A DNA stretch of 6,309 nt from Spirochaetes bacterium GWF1_49_6 (GCA_001829395.1 MIBD01000113.1:1-6309); one strand, 5' to 3'. Positions 1 through 6,291 are shown, counted from the stretch's first letter. Notes: generated from the sequence alone by a model not told the origin. Program-made: numbers and translations.

Positions 1-5
1 CTTGT

Positions 6-38
6 CCTCTTTTCCTTTATAATCTGATTGAAAAGAGG
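6..38. repeat. 9-bp perfect inverted repeat (hairpin)
   Basis: CCTCTTTTC at 6-14 is the exact reverse complement of GAAAAGAGG at 30-38, leaving a 15-nt loop. Neither strand has a T tract after the stem, so this is not a standard intrinsic terminator. It could belong to a gene beyond the left edge. The loop contains TATAAT at 18-23, but no -35 element lies at a suitable distance. Confidence 0.5.
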
Positions 39-73
39 GTTATTAGAAGTGCCCATCATTTAATGAATTAAAC

Positions 74-128
74 AGACTGCTTCTGCCGCGCTTCAAAGAT
101 TTATTGCAGCGCGGTATCGCAGTGACAA
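74..128 (-). repeat. Interspersed palindromic repeat, unit A
   Basis: Outer stem ACTGC (76-80) pairs with GCAGT (119-123). Inner stem CCGCGCT (86-92) pairs with AGCGCGG (108-114). The plus-strand boundaries are AGACTGCTTCT on the left and GCAGTGACAA on the right. Unit B (217-258) has the same boundaries and the same two-stem plan but different stem bases, so both are diverged copies of one element. Read on the minus strand, the unit begins TTGTCACTGCGA. It lies downstream of the metallopeptidase gene and outside any reading frame I can support. Confidence 0.6.
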
Positions 129-155
129 GAAAACCCTATAAATATGGGTTTGTCA
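123..155. repeat. Junction hairpin between head-to-head repeat units A and C
   Basis: TGACAA (123-128) is the reverse complement of TTGTCA (150-155). Nested inside, AAACCC (131-136) matches GGGTTT (146-151), so the two pairings compete slightly at the base. The hairpin marks where unit A (minus) and unit C (plus) start back to back. The same TGACAA/TTGTCA pair recurs at 253-270. Confidence 0.5.
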
Positions 156-200
156 ACAAACCCTGCGAGTCCGCTTCGTAGAAATCGTAGAAGGCAGTCT
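150..200 (+). repeat. Interspersed palindromic repeat, unit C (diverged)
   Basis: This copy lies in the opposite orientation to A and B. It starts TTGTCA, has CTGCGAG at 163-169, and ends GAAGGCAGTCT (190-200), which matches the reverse complement of the AGACTGC-TTC edge of unit A. CTGC (163-166) pairs with GCAG (194-197), and CTTC (174-177) with GAAG (190-193). The interior also carries a 9-nt tandem, CGTAGAAAT followed by CGTAGAAGG. It is more eroded than A and B. Confidence 0.4.
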
Positions 201-216
201 ATATAATAAATGACAT

Positions 217-258
217 AGATTGCTTCTCGAATCCTGCCGGATTCGCTCGCAATGACAA
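217..258 (-). repeat. Interspersed palindromic repeat, unit B
   Basis: Outer stem ATTGC (219-223) pairs with GCAAT (249-253). Inner stem CGAATCC (228-234) pairs with GGATTCG (239-245) across a TGCC loop. On the minus strand it reads TTGTCATTGCGAGCG, ending GAAGCAATCT. From memory, this resembles a motif scattered through many bacterial genomes (GTCATTGCGAG...GCAATC). Relative to unit A, both stems keep pairing although their bases differ, which suggests a conserved folded form. Confidence 0.65.
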
Positions 259-290
259 TAGGTGTTGTCATTACGCTCTCACGAATAATC
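253..290 (+). repeat. Junction hairpin and truncated repeat unit D
   Basis: TGACAA (253-258) pairs with TTGTCA (265-270) across a 6-nt loop. From 265 the plus strand reads TTGTCATTACG, matching the start of unit B (TTGTCATTGCG, read on the minus strand) at 10 of 11 bases, then loses similarity. This looks like a truncated fourth unit lying head to head with B, copying the A/C arrangement. Confidence 0.4.
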
Positions 291-293
291 CTG

Positions 294-312
294 AAAAATA
301 TCGCGCGGGCGA
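294..312 (-). terminator. Weak candidate terminator of the metallopeptidase gene
   Basis: On the minus strand, 17 nt past the stop codon, TCGC (312-309) pairs with GCGA (304-301) across a CCGC loop, followed by TATTTTTC. The stem is GC-rich but only 4 bp, so termination here is uncertain. The palindromic repeats further downstream could serve instead. Confidence 0.25.
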
Positions 313-328
313 ACTTTTCATTAACCCC

Positions 329-3103
329 CTACATCGTCCCGGGGTCGTGCTTTACCTTGCCGGGGCGATCCAGCCCTAAGAACCACAGGTCGAAATTGAC
401 TCCCCAACGGTAATCGAACCGGTTATCGTTGACCGCGTAATACACCTCGAAGTACCCGTTGAGATTCAGGTTTACGAACAGGGTGGTTTCTAGGGTAACC
501 CGCGCGTAGGCGGAATGCAGGTAGAACGGTTCTATCCATGCCGCGCGGTATCCGGTCACGAGGTAAAAACGGTTGAAATAGAGCGGGAACAGCTCCGGGC
601 CCCATTGCATCTCCCAGTCGAATACCGGGAACGACAGGTTACCGCAGAGGTAGTAGTTTCTATCGATAGAGTAGGACTGATATTCGTAGAACGCCGGGTA
701 GTGGTTGCCCCAGAAATAGGTATTCGCCGACGAGGTATTGAGGATCGGCTTGTCCGAGTATGCCCCGTAGAGATTGAGAAGCACCGCGAGGATATGCGGG
801 GCGATTTTCAGGCTGAATTCGGCTTTATAGGCGTTCCGCTGGAAACTATAGTCCGCGTATACGGCCGCTGTCCATCCCCGGTACTGGAAGAAGTGATAAA
901 GCGTCACGAAGGTCGATACCTGCGCGTACACGGTCGCGGTCGTCACATCGGTCGTGTACTTCCAGTAATACGGCGACAGGTCGGCATGGTTGTCCCATGC
1001 GATACTCGTATGCGAGACATACCCGCCGAGCGCGAGATAGTTGCATGACGGGACGAACCGGTACACCCGCCAGAACGACAGACTCGCCGAGGTCTGGCGG
1101 TAATAATCGGTATAGTACCTCGAATAATTCACCCAATCGCTGATGGAGATATTGAAGTTGACCGGGAACGCGGTATTATCCCATCCGATGGAGAAATCGG
1201 CGAACGGTTTCACGAAGTTATACATGACGATCGGCGACACGGCCTGGTTATTCCGCACGGGGTCGGCGAGGAAGGTCATCACCCCGACCGCGTCCAGTTC
1301 TCCCTTCGCGTTGATATTGATATACGGCGCCCATACGCGCGGGGCGAGATACCCCAATGGATAGTACGGCTCCGTGGTGTAGTTGGTCTGCGCATTCCCC
1401 GGCTGGACGGGCGGCTCGGGGACATAGCTGCTCAATCCGACATCGGCGGTCAGTACGGGGAGTTCCGGTAACGGGACGGGGCACTTCATCAGCTGCGCGC
1501 CGTCCGCGAAGCTCGCCGCGTAGTAGAGCGTATCCCCGAGGGGCATCGGGTAATACATCCCGCCGGAGTACTGGTTCGTCTGGATGCTCATGGTTTTCAG
1601 GTCGGTCCACCCAGCGCGGGTTAACAACCCCATCGTCCCGGCGGAGAAGTAGAGCTTCCCGTTATGCACCGAGATGTCGTGGATATACCCCGTGTCGATA
1701 CCCGGCGCGGCGATCAGCGAGACAGTCCCGTCACGGAGGTCGAACACCGCGAGCGACTTCCTGCCCTTCTCGTTAATAATGAATACGATGCGGTTCTCGT
1801 CCCACTGCAGGGGATGCCCGTAGTAGGTGTCCATGTCCCCGGTCAGGAGCACGGTCGTCTCGCCATTGCGGATCAGTACGAGGTCGGTATAATGGTCGAG
1901 TATCCTGATAGCGGTCACATCGGTATCGGAGCCGCCGGGCGCGCGGAAGAACGACGCCTCGCGGATACCGGGATATTTCTGCCCGAGCACGGTGTTTTTC
2001 GCGATATCGTAGAATTCGGTAAACAGCTTCGGCATCCCGTTGACGACCATCATCCGGTTCAGCGCGAGCATCTTCCCGTCGGGCGACGCGCTTATCGAGA
2101 CGACGTCGCTCGCGAACCCGAACAGGTCGCGGATTGTCCCGCTCGACGTATCGTACTCGCGGAGAAGCTGGAGGAAATAATCGGCGTAATAGATTTTATT
2201 TCCCGCGAGCGCGGCGCTGAAAATACCCGCGTAATCGGGAAGGAGTTTATTGGAATTGACGGTGATTTTTTCCTTGGGCGCGAACGTATATTTAAACAGA
2301 TTCCATTCGTCATAAACGGAGGCGCCATACACCTCCTGAAAACTCCCCGGCAGGAGCGCGAAGATGTTCCCGTTACCTGTAGTCCGCCAGAGCTGGGCGT
2401 ATTTTTCCATCCCGTACTTCCGCTGGATATAACTGCTGAACAGTCCGCCGTAGAAATAGGGAATCTGCCCGCCGGGGTAGATATCGTATGCCCCCGACGC
2501 CTGCGCGGTATCGTGGAACTTCCCGTCGATAATATCCTGCGCGAGTGTCGCGGCGACATAGGGATTGTTTACCCGCCCGAAACCGTCGAGGCTCTCGAAG
2601 CTGACGGTGACGCCCTCGACCATGAACCACGGGGTCATATAGACCTGCGTCTGCACCCACGGGCCGAAGACGGAGGAGAGTCCCTGCATGAACGGAGAAC
2701 GGATATTGAGCGAGACCGCGTGCGTCAGCTCATGGGTAAACAAATCCTCGAGCCAGACACGGTAATTCCCTATGGAGGACTCGAATTCCGGCGGGTAAGC
2801 GTAGAGCATGATATGATTATACGGCACAGTCCTGTTGAACCCGTTCGCGTCGAAATAGTCCGATGTGATGACGACCGTAATCCTCTGGCGGTCGAGTGTC
2901 GGCAGGAGGTTCGTGATCTTCTCGAACGTCTTGTCCGCGAACCCCGCTAGCTCGACGGCGGCGGCCTTGGAACTATCGGAGTAGATGATATCGAAATACT
3001 TGGTTTTCAGGACGGAGAGCGAGCTCCCCGGGTCGAACATCTGCGCGCGAAGGGAGGTTGTTATCAATGAAATAAAGATGATGATGGCGGATATTTTTCT
3101 CAT
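329..3103 (-). CDS. Secreted zinc metallopeptidase (peptidase MA-like) with propeller and outer-membrane-type barrel
   Basis: This 924-residue protein starts with a Sec signal peptide (residues 1-20: basic start, hydrophobic core, probable cleavage after SLRA). No cysteine follows, so it is not a lipoprotein. Residues about 30-275 form a peptidase domain: HELTH at 124-128 gives the two zinc histidines and catalytic Glu125, and WFMVEG (159-164) supplies the likely third ligand, Glu163, as in gluzincin / peptidase MA enzymes. Residues about 285-545 look like a TolB/WD40-type propeller (SPDGK at 340-344). After a proline-rich linker (about 541-570), PLGYLAPRVWAPY (582-594) opens a region rich in alternating aromatics to about residue 909. 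This resembles surface-antigen/BamA-type barrels and ends in a beta-signal-like strand plus a 15-residue polar tail. It probably sits in the outer membrane. Substrate unknown. Monocistronic, divergent from gyrB. The start is fixed by its GGAGG and promoter. The peptidase call is strong; the barrel call is moderate. Confidence 0.85.
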   Translation of the reverse strand: MRKISAIIIFISLITTSLRAQMFDPGSSLSVLKTKYFDIIYSDSSKAAAVELAGFADKTFEKITNLLPTLDRQRITVVITSDYFDANGFNRTVPYNHIMLYAYPPEFESSIGNYRVWLEDLFTHELTHAVSLNIRSPFMQGLSSVFGPWVQTQVYMTPWFMVEGVTVSFESLDGFGRVNNPYVAATLAQDIIDGKFHDTAQASGAYDIYPGGQIPYFYGGLFSSYIQRKYGMEKYAQLWRTTGNGNIFALLPGSFQEVYGASVYDEWNLFKYTFAPKEKITVNSNKLLPDYAGIFSAALAGNKIYYADYFLQLLREYDTSSGTIRDLFGFASDVVSISASPDGKMLALNRMMVVNGMPKLFTEFYDIAKNTVLGQKYPGIREASFFRAPGGSDTDVTAIRILDHYTDLVLIRNGETTVLLTGDMDTYYGHPLQWDENRIVFIINEKGRKSLAVFDLRDGTVSLIAAPGIDTGYIHDISVHNGKLYFSAGTMGLLTRAGWTDLKTMSIQTNQYSGGMYYPMPLGDTLYYAASFADGAQLMKCPVPLPELPVLTADVGLSSYVPEPPVQPGNAQTNYTTEPYYPLGYLAPRVWAPYININAKGELDAVGVMTFLADPVRNNQAVSPIVMYNFVKPFADFSIGWDNTAFPVNFNISISDWVNYSRYYTDYYRQTSASLSFWRVYRFVPSCNYLALGGYVSHTSIAWDNHADLSPYYWKYTTDVTTATVYAQVSTFVTLYHFFQYRGWTAAVYADYSFQRNAYKAEFSLKIAPHILAVLLNLYGAYSDKPILNTSSANTYFWGNHYPAFYEYQSYSIDRNYYLCGNLSFPVFDWEMQWGPELFPLYFNRFYLVTGYRAAWIEPFYLHSAYARVTLETTLFVNLNLNGYFEVYYAVNDNRFDYRWGVNFDLWFLGLDRPGKVKHDPGTM

Positions 3104-3108
3104 TCGTG

Positions 3109-3155
3109 CCTCCGTATCGGGGATATATTTTACATGGGTATTTCCCGTGCGTCAA
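3109..3155 (-). promoter_or_regulatory. Sigma-70 promoter and RBS of the metallopeptidase gene
   Basis: On the minus strand TTGACG (3155-3150) and TAAAAT (3132-3127) are separated by exactly 17 nt, close to the sigma-70 consensus. Transcription would begin near 3120, giving a short leader of about 17 nt. GGAGG (3113-3109) sits 5 nt before the ATG at 3103, which fixes that start. Confidence 0.8.
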
Positions 3156-3218
3156 GTACTGCGACCCCACGGAGGGGGGAGTCCCGCAGCGACATGGATG
3201 TCAAGATGCGGGGCGTGT

Positions 3219-3271
3219 GAGCCAACCCCGATTTTCAGCTCAAATTGAATAGATAAAATAGCCCGTGATGA
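3219..3271 (+). repeat. 88-bp repeat family, diverged right-hand half (copy 1)
   Basis: This 53-bp stretch aligns with the last 54 bp of copies 2 and 3 at roughly three quarters identity with one single-base gap. It shares CAACCCCGAT/TAACCCCGAT near the start, GAATAGAT in the middle and CCCGTGATGA at the end. The left half, with the GTGTAC/GTACAC hairpin, is missing, so this is an older or truncated copy. Confidence 0.55.
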
Positions 3272-3280
3272 AAGGTAAAA

Positions 3281-3303
3281 TGTCATCGTGAGCCTGTCGA
3301 ACG
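3281..3303 (+). repeat. Short interspersed motif (TGTCATCGTGAGCCTGTCGA...)
   Basis: This 23-bp motif lies between copies 1 and 2 of the 88-bp family. From memory, it resembles a common interspersed sequence in bacterial genomes whose reverse strand reads TTCGACAGGCTCAGGATGACA. Only one copy is in the window, so the repeat status cannot be tested here. Confidence 0.3.
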
Positions 3304-3308
3304 TATTA

Positions 3309-3396
3309 CGTGTACTCCGTACACTAATCCCGACCGCTACGCGGGCTAACCCCGATATCCGGCTGAATCTCAATAGATGTAGATAACCCGTGATGA
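3309..3396 (+). repeat. 88-bp intergenic repeat, copy 2
   Basis: Identical to copy 3 at 82 of 88 positions by direct reading, and starting exactly 124 bp before it. It opens with a hairpin, GTGTAC (3310-3315) and GTACAC (3319-3324) around TCC, followed by CCGC-TAC-GCGG (3334-3344) and AACCCCGATATCCGG. It ends AACCCGTGATGA. All reading frames soon hit stops, so it is not coding. Confidence 0.8.
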
Positions 3397-3416
3397 CGGC
3401 GACAGTGAAAACAGAT

Positions 3417-3429
3417 GTCGCTCAGCGAC
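3417..3429. repeat. Perfect 6-bp-arm palindrome between repeat copies
   Basis: GTCGCT (3417-3422) and AGCGAC (3424-3429) are reverse complements around a single C. It lies in the 36-bp spacer between copies 2 and 3. The equivalent spacer before copy 2 has a different sequence. Confidence 0.45.
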
Positions 3430-3432
3430 CTG

Positions 3433-3520
3433 CGTGTACTGCGTACACTAACCCCGACCGCTGCGCGGGCTAACCCCGATATCCGGCTGAATCTGAATAG
3501 ACGAAGATAACCCGTGATGA
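3433..3520 (+). repeat. 88-bp intergenic repeat, copy 3
   Basis: This copy differs from copy 2 at six positions. The GTGTAC (3434-3439) / GTACAC (3443-3448) hairpin arms are unchanged; only the loop changes, from TCC to TGC. CCGC (3458-3461 region) and GCGG remain paired after an A-to-G change between them. A further fragment, TGTACTGCGTA at 3544-3554, repeats 11 bases of the left end and may be the edge of a fourth, decayed copy. Confidence 0.8.
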
Positions 3521-3688
3521 AAGTATCTATTTAATATGAAGCATGTACTGCGTATATTGTTCGTAATATCAATAGGTAAAAGCATTCTTAGTCCGGCCGC
3601 GTTATCCAATCTATTATTTGCAATACATGTATATTCGTAATTGCATACGGGGAATACAGCGATAGGTCATAAGAAACAGGCGAAAAAC

Positions 3689-3747
3689 TTCATTTTTCTC
3701 CGGAAATATGCTATAATAGTCTACCATTTGCTAATCGTAAAGAGGGG
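3689..3747 (+). promoter_or_regulatory. Promoter and RBS of gyrB
   Basis: A perfect TATAAT (3712-3717) preceded by TGC forms an extended -10 element (TGCTATAAT). The -35 is weak: TTCATT at 3689-3694 with a 17-nt spacer. Transcription would start near 3724. AGAGGGG (3741-3747) is the ribosome-binding site, 4 nt before the ATG at 3752. Together these rule out the in-frame TTG at 3641, which lies upstream of the promoter. Confidence 0.75.
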
Positions 3748-3751
3748 AAAC

Positions 3752-5722
3752 ATGCCTAAAAGTAAAGAGTACAATGCCGATTCAATCGCGTCTCTGAACT
3801 ATCCCGACGGGGTGCGAAAGCGCCCGGATATGTATATCGGCGACCGCGATGTCGAAGGATACCACCATCTCGCAATAGAAATCATCGATAATTCGGTGGA
3901 CGAGCATCTCGCGGGCATAGCGGATAAAATCCGTGTCAGCCTCATCGCTCCCGACACTCTCGAAATAGAGGATAACGGGCGCGGGATTCCGGTGGGTATG
4001 CATGCGCAGGAAGGCGTCCCCGCGATAGAAGTGGTGATGACCCGCCTCCATTCCGGCGGAAAGTTCGACCGCGAGTCCTACAAGGTCTCCGGCGGTCTGC
4101 ACGGGGTGGGGTTGTCGGTCGTTAACGCGTTGGCCGAGTTCCTCGAGGCGGAGGTCTATCTCGACGGTAAAATATATACGATTCGTTTCGAACGCGGCCT
4201 GAAGGTCCAGTCTCTCATGGAAGTGGGAAAGACCGATAAAACAGGCACCCTCATCCGTTTCAAGCCCGACGATACCATATTCCAGATAGCGAAATTCAGT
4301 TCGGCGTCGCTTGCCGGCCGCCTTCGCGAAGTAGCGTTCCTCAACCCCGGACTGGAAGTGACGTTCGAGGACAGGATGCAGCAGGATCCGGAAAACCCGT
4401 CGGGGTTTGTCACGCAGGTATACAAGTATGAAGAGGGTATCTACGAGTTCATGAAAAACGAGCTGAATCGCGACTATGATGTCATATTTCCCGATCCGGT
4501 GAAGACCACGGGGGAACTGGACGGTATCATCGCCGACGTGGTTTTACAGTACCGCAATTCCGGAGAGGATCCCGAAATATTCAGCTATGTCAACAGTATT
4601 CACACGAAGAATCACGGAATACATGTCGACGGGTTTTGGATGGCGTATGAAAAAGTCATGCAGAAGTTCGCCGAGCGTCTCAATATAGATAAGAAAGGCG
4701 ACAAGATCAATAAAAAGACTCTGGCGTTCGGGCTGACCTGCGTCATCAATACGCGCATTCCCAACGCGGAGTTCAAGGGACAGACGAAGGACAAACTGAC
4801 CGAGCCGCTCGAAGCGCGCCGGATATGCCGGGATATTGTCGAAAAGGCGATGGGATTGTACTTCGAGACGCATATAAATATCGCTGAAACGATCCTGAAG
4901 AAAGCGGTGCTGGAGTTAAAAGCGTTGCAGGAAGCCGAACGCGCCCGCGAGGGAGTCCGCTCGAACCTCGGGCGAGGCAAGAAGGAAACCATGTCGATTA
5001 TCGCGGGGAAACTCGCCGACTGCTCGACACGCCGCCGCGAACTCCGTGAGATATTTATCGTAGAGGGAGATTCTGCGGGAGGCTCAGCCAAGCAGGGACG
5101 CGACCGTGAGACGCAGGCAATCCTTCCCCTGCGCGGAAAGATTCTTAATGTCGAGAAGAAGATCGAGAAGAAGTCCCTCCAGTCAATTCTCGCGAACGAG
5201 GAAATCAAGACATTGATCGCGGTATTGGGCGCGGGGTACTACCAGAATTTCGAATTATCCAAGCTCCAGTATGATAAAATAGTAATCATGACCGATGCCG
5301 ATGTGGACGGTTCGCATATCCGCACCCTGCTCCTCACCTTTTTCTACCGCTTCATGCGCGAGCTGATCGAGACGGGGCATCTTTATATCGCGCTTCCGCC
5401 GTTGTACAAAATCACATCGGGAAAACATACCGAATACGCCTATTCCGACGAGGAAAAGGAAAAGATACTCAAGACGAAATTCGGCTCAAAGCAGCCGGAT
5501 ATCCAGCGTTATAAAGGGTTGGGAGAAATGAATCCCGACCAGCTCTGGGAGACGACGATGGATCCCGGAAAGCGGAAGATGCTGCGGATGTCGATCACCG
5601 ACTTTGAGGAGTCCGAACGGCTTCTCAAGGTGCTGATGTCCGACGACGCGCAGGACGGCGAGCGTAAGAAGTTCATCCTTTCCAACGTGAACTTTGTCAC
5701 GAATATCGACGACATCGGGTAA
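3752..5722 (+). CDS. gyrB: DNA gyrase subunit B (type IIA topoisomerase ATPase subunit)
   Basis: This 656-residue protein is the ATPase/TOPRIM subunit that, with GyrA, supercoils DNA in the cytoplasm. The GHKL ATPase (about 1-220) has Glu43 and Asn47 in EIIDNSVDEHLAG, Asp74 in DNGRGIP and the GGLHGVG lid (114-120). The transducer (about 221-390) carries the ATP-contacting QTK loop (344-346). TOPRIM (about 432-545) has EGDSAGGSAKQGRDR (Glu438) and DADVDGSH (Asp515, Asp517, Asp519). The C-terminal part includes QRYKGLGEMNPDQLWETT. It lacks the extra insert of E. coli GyrB, as do many 630-660-residue homologues. DADVDGSHIRTLLLTFFYR and GKILNVEK favour GyrB over ParE. However, the N-terminal IYTIRFERG resembles ParE, the GyrB EPRR tail motif is replaced by DGERKKFI, and no gyrA is adjacent, so ParE is possible. 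Asp26 replaces the usual Gly of RPGMYIG. The family is certain; the subtype is about two to one for GyrB. Confidence 0.95.
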   Translation: MPKSKEYNADSIASLNYPDGVRKRPDMYIGDRDVEGYHHLAIEIIDNSVDEHLAGIADKIRVSLIAPDTLEIEDNGRGIPVGMHAQEGVPAIEVVMTRLHSGGKFDRESYKVSGGLHGVGLSVVNALAEFLEAEVYLDGKIYTIRFERGLKVQSLMEVGKTDKTGTLIRFKPDDTIFQIAKFSSASLAGRLREVAFLNPGLEVTFEDRMQQDPENPSGFVTQVYKYEEGIYEFMKNELNRDYDVIFPDPVKTTGELDGIIADVVLQYRNSGEDPEIFSYVNSIHTKNHGIHVDGFWMAYEKVMQKFAERLNIDKKGDKINKKTLAFGLTCVINTRIPNAEFKGQTKDKLTEPLEARRICRDIVEKAMGLYFETHINIAETILKKAVLELKALQEAERAREGVRSNLGRGKKETMSIIAGKLADCSTRRRELREIFIVEGDSAGGSAKQGRDRETQAILPLRGKILNVEKKIEKKSLQSILANEEIKTLIAVLGAGYYQNFELSKLQYDKIVIMTDADVDGSHIRTLLLTFFYRFMRELIETGHLYIALPPLYKITSGKHTEYAYSDEEKEKILKTKFGSKQPDIQRYKGLGEMNPDQLWETTMDPGKRKMLRMSITDFEESERLLKVLMSDDAQDGERKKFILSNVNFVTNIDDIG

Positions 5723-5802
5723 GTACTGCCTGAAAAGGTGCAACCCTTATTCTCGAATATATCTTCTTGAACTGTCAGGTGAATACTGTATCTGTACATA
5801 AA

Positions 5803-6291
5803 CTATTTACTATTTACCGAATTATTTTTCATTTGTTCAAGATTGATCTTAGGTGATGCACGCATATGATCTTTTCTTGATTTATCATCTTTATTTCCCG
5901 GTTCAATTTGATCAAAATTTCTTAAACGTGTGAAATCATATAGACCCACATCTAAAATATATGCTTCGTAATGTTTTCCATCACTTGGTGCAGAGCTAGT
6001 ATTTTTGTCAATTAAATGAATGAATCTCATATCAAATAAATCACGGATTGCATTCTTCTCCTCAATATTTTTTTCAAGTTCTTCTTTAGATAATAAAAAG
6101 CAATTTGTTCTTTTTTTTGTAAGCACCTCTTCTTTAAGAAAATTTAAGTAATTTTCTAGTTTATCATTGTCTCTTATAATTTCTTGCTCTAATGATTGGA
6201 GTTTATTTGACATATAAGCTGCAGATTGTGAATTTACACTTTCCTTTCCTATTCTTATGGCGGTATAATAGCCCCAGTTGAAAGCGAGCAC
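5803..6291 (-). CDS. AT-rich hypothetical protein, possibly the 3' remnant of a larger gene
   Basis: This 162-codon frame is far more AT-rich than its neighbours and I do not recognise it securely. Residues about 30-80 are charged and helical with coiled-coil character. Residues 85-94 (LFDMRFIHLI) and 105-118 (GKHYEAYILDVGLY) look like a folded core, followed by a charged polar tail (130-162). The pattern around GK-Y--Y-LD-GLY faintly recalls the C-terminal part of ORC-CDC6-like AAA ATPases, but no Walker motifs are present and I would not rely on this. The only available starts are GTG at 6291 and ATG at 6213 (residue 27), neither with a Shine-Dalgarno sequence. An in-frame TAA (6297-6295) stands two codons before the GTG. 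This suggests a truncated or decayed, horizontally acquired gene. It converges on gyrB, 80 bp from its stop. Confidence 0.5.
   Translation of the reverse strand: MLAFNWGYYTAIRIGKESVNSQSAAYMSNKLQSLEQEIIRDNDKLENYLNFLKEEVLTKKRTNCFLLSKEELEKNIEEKNAIRDLFDMRFIHLIDKNTSSAPSDGKHYEAYILDVGLYDFTRLRNFDQIEPGNKDDKSRKDHMRASPKINLEQMKNNSVNSK

Larger units (their letters stand above)
3156..3640. other. Gene-free divergent intergenic region filled with repeats
   Basis: I see no credible gene here. The open frames crossing it lack ribosome-binding sites and recognisable domains. From 3219 to 3520 it is mostly copies of one repeat family (listed separately), with a short motif at 3281-3303 and a palindrome at 3417-3429. 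The 3156-3218 part is GC-rich with GACAT-GG-ATGTC at 3191-3202 and is otherwise unexplained. From about 3521 the base composition becomes AT-rich up to the gyrB promoter. Confidence 0.6.

Noticed and set aside
1664..2950. Long plus-strand open frame (428 codons) opposite the metallopeptidase gene
   Set aside because: It lies wholly antisense to a gene with a signal peptide, catalytic motif, promoter and RBS. It has no recognisable domain, and its length follows from GC-biased codons that remove stops on the other strand.
2985..3373. Small frames on both strands overlapping the metallopeptidase 5' end and the repeat region
   Set aside because: No RBS, no domain-like sequence, and one crosses the divergent promoter and diverged repeats. 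Treated as chance frames.
3219..3520. CRISPR array
   Set aside because: Only two good copies, repeat length 88 bp (too long), few copies, spacers partly related, and no cas gene in the window.
3641..3751. TTG start giving gyrB 37 extra N-terminal residues
   Set aside because: The extended -10 element (3709-3717) lies inside this extension, so a transcript from that promoter could not encode it. The ATG at 3752 has a good RBS and matches usual GyrB N-termini.
5729..5779. Possible gyrB terminator (AAGG/CCTT at 5735-5748, or CCTGA/TCAGG at 5729-5779)
   Set aside because: The first stem is only 4 bp with no T tract, and the second has 5-bp arms about 41 nt apart. Neither supports a terminator call.
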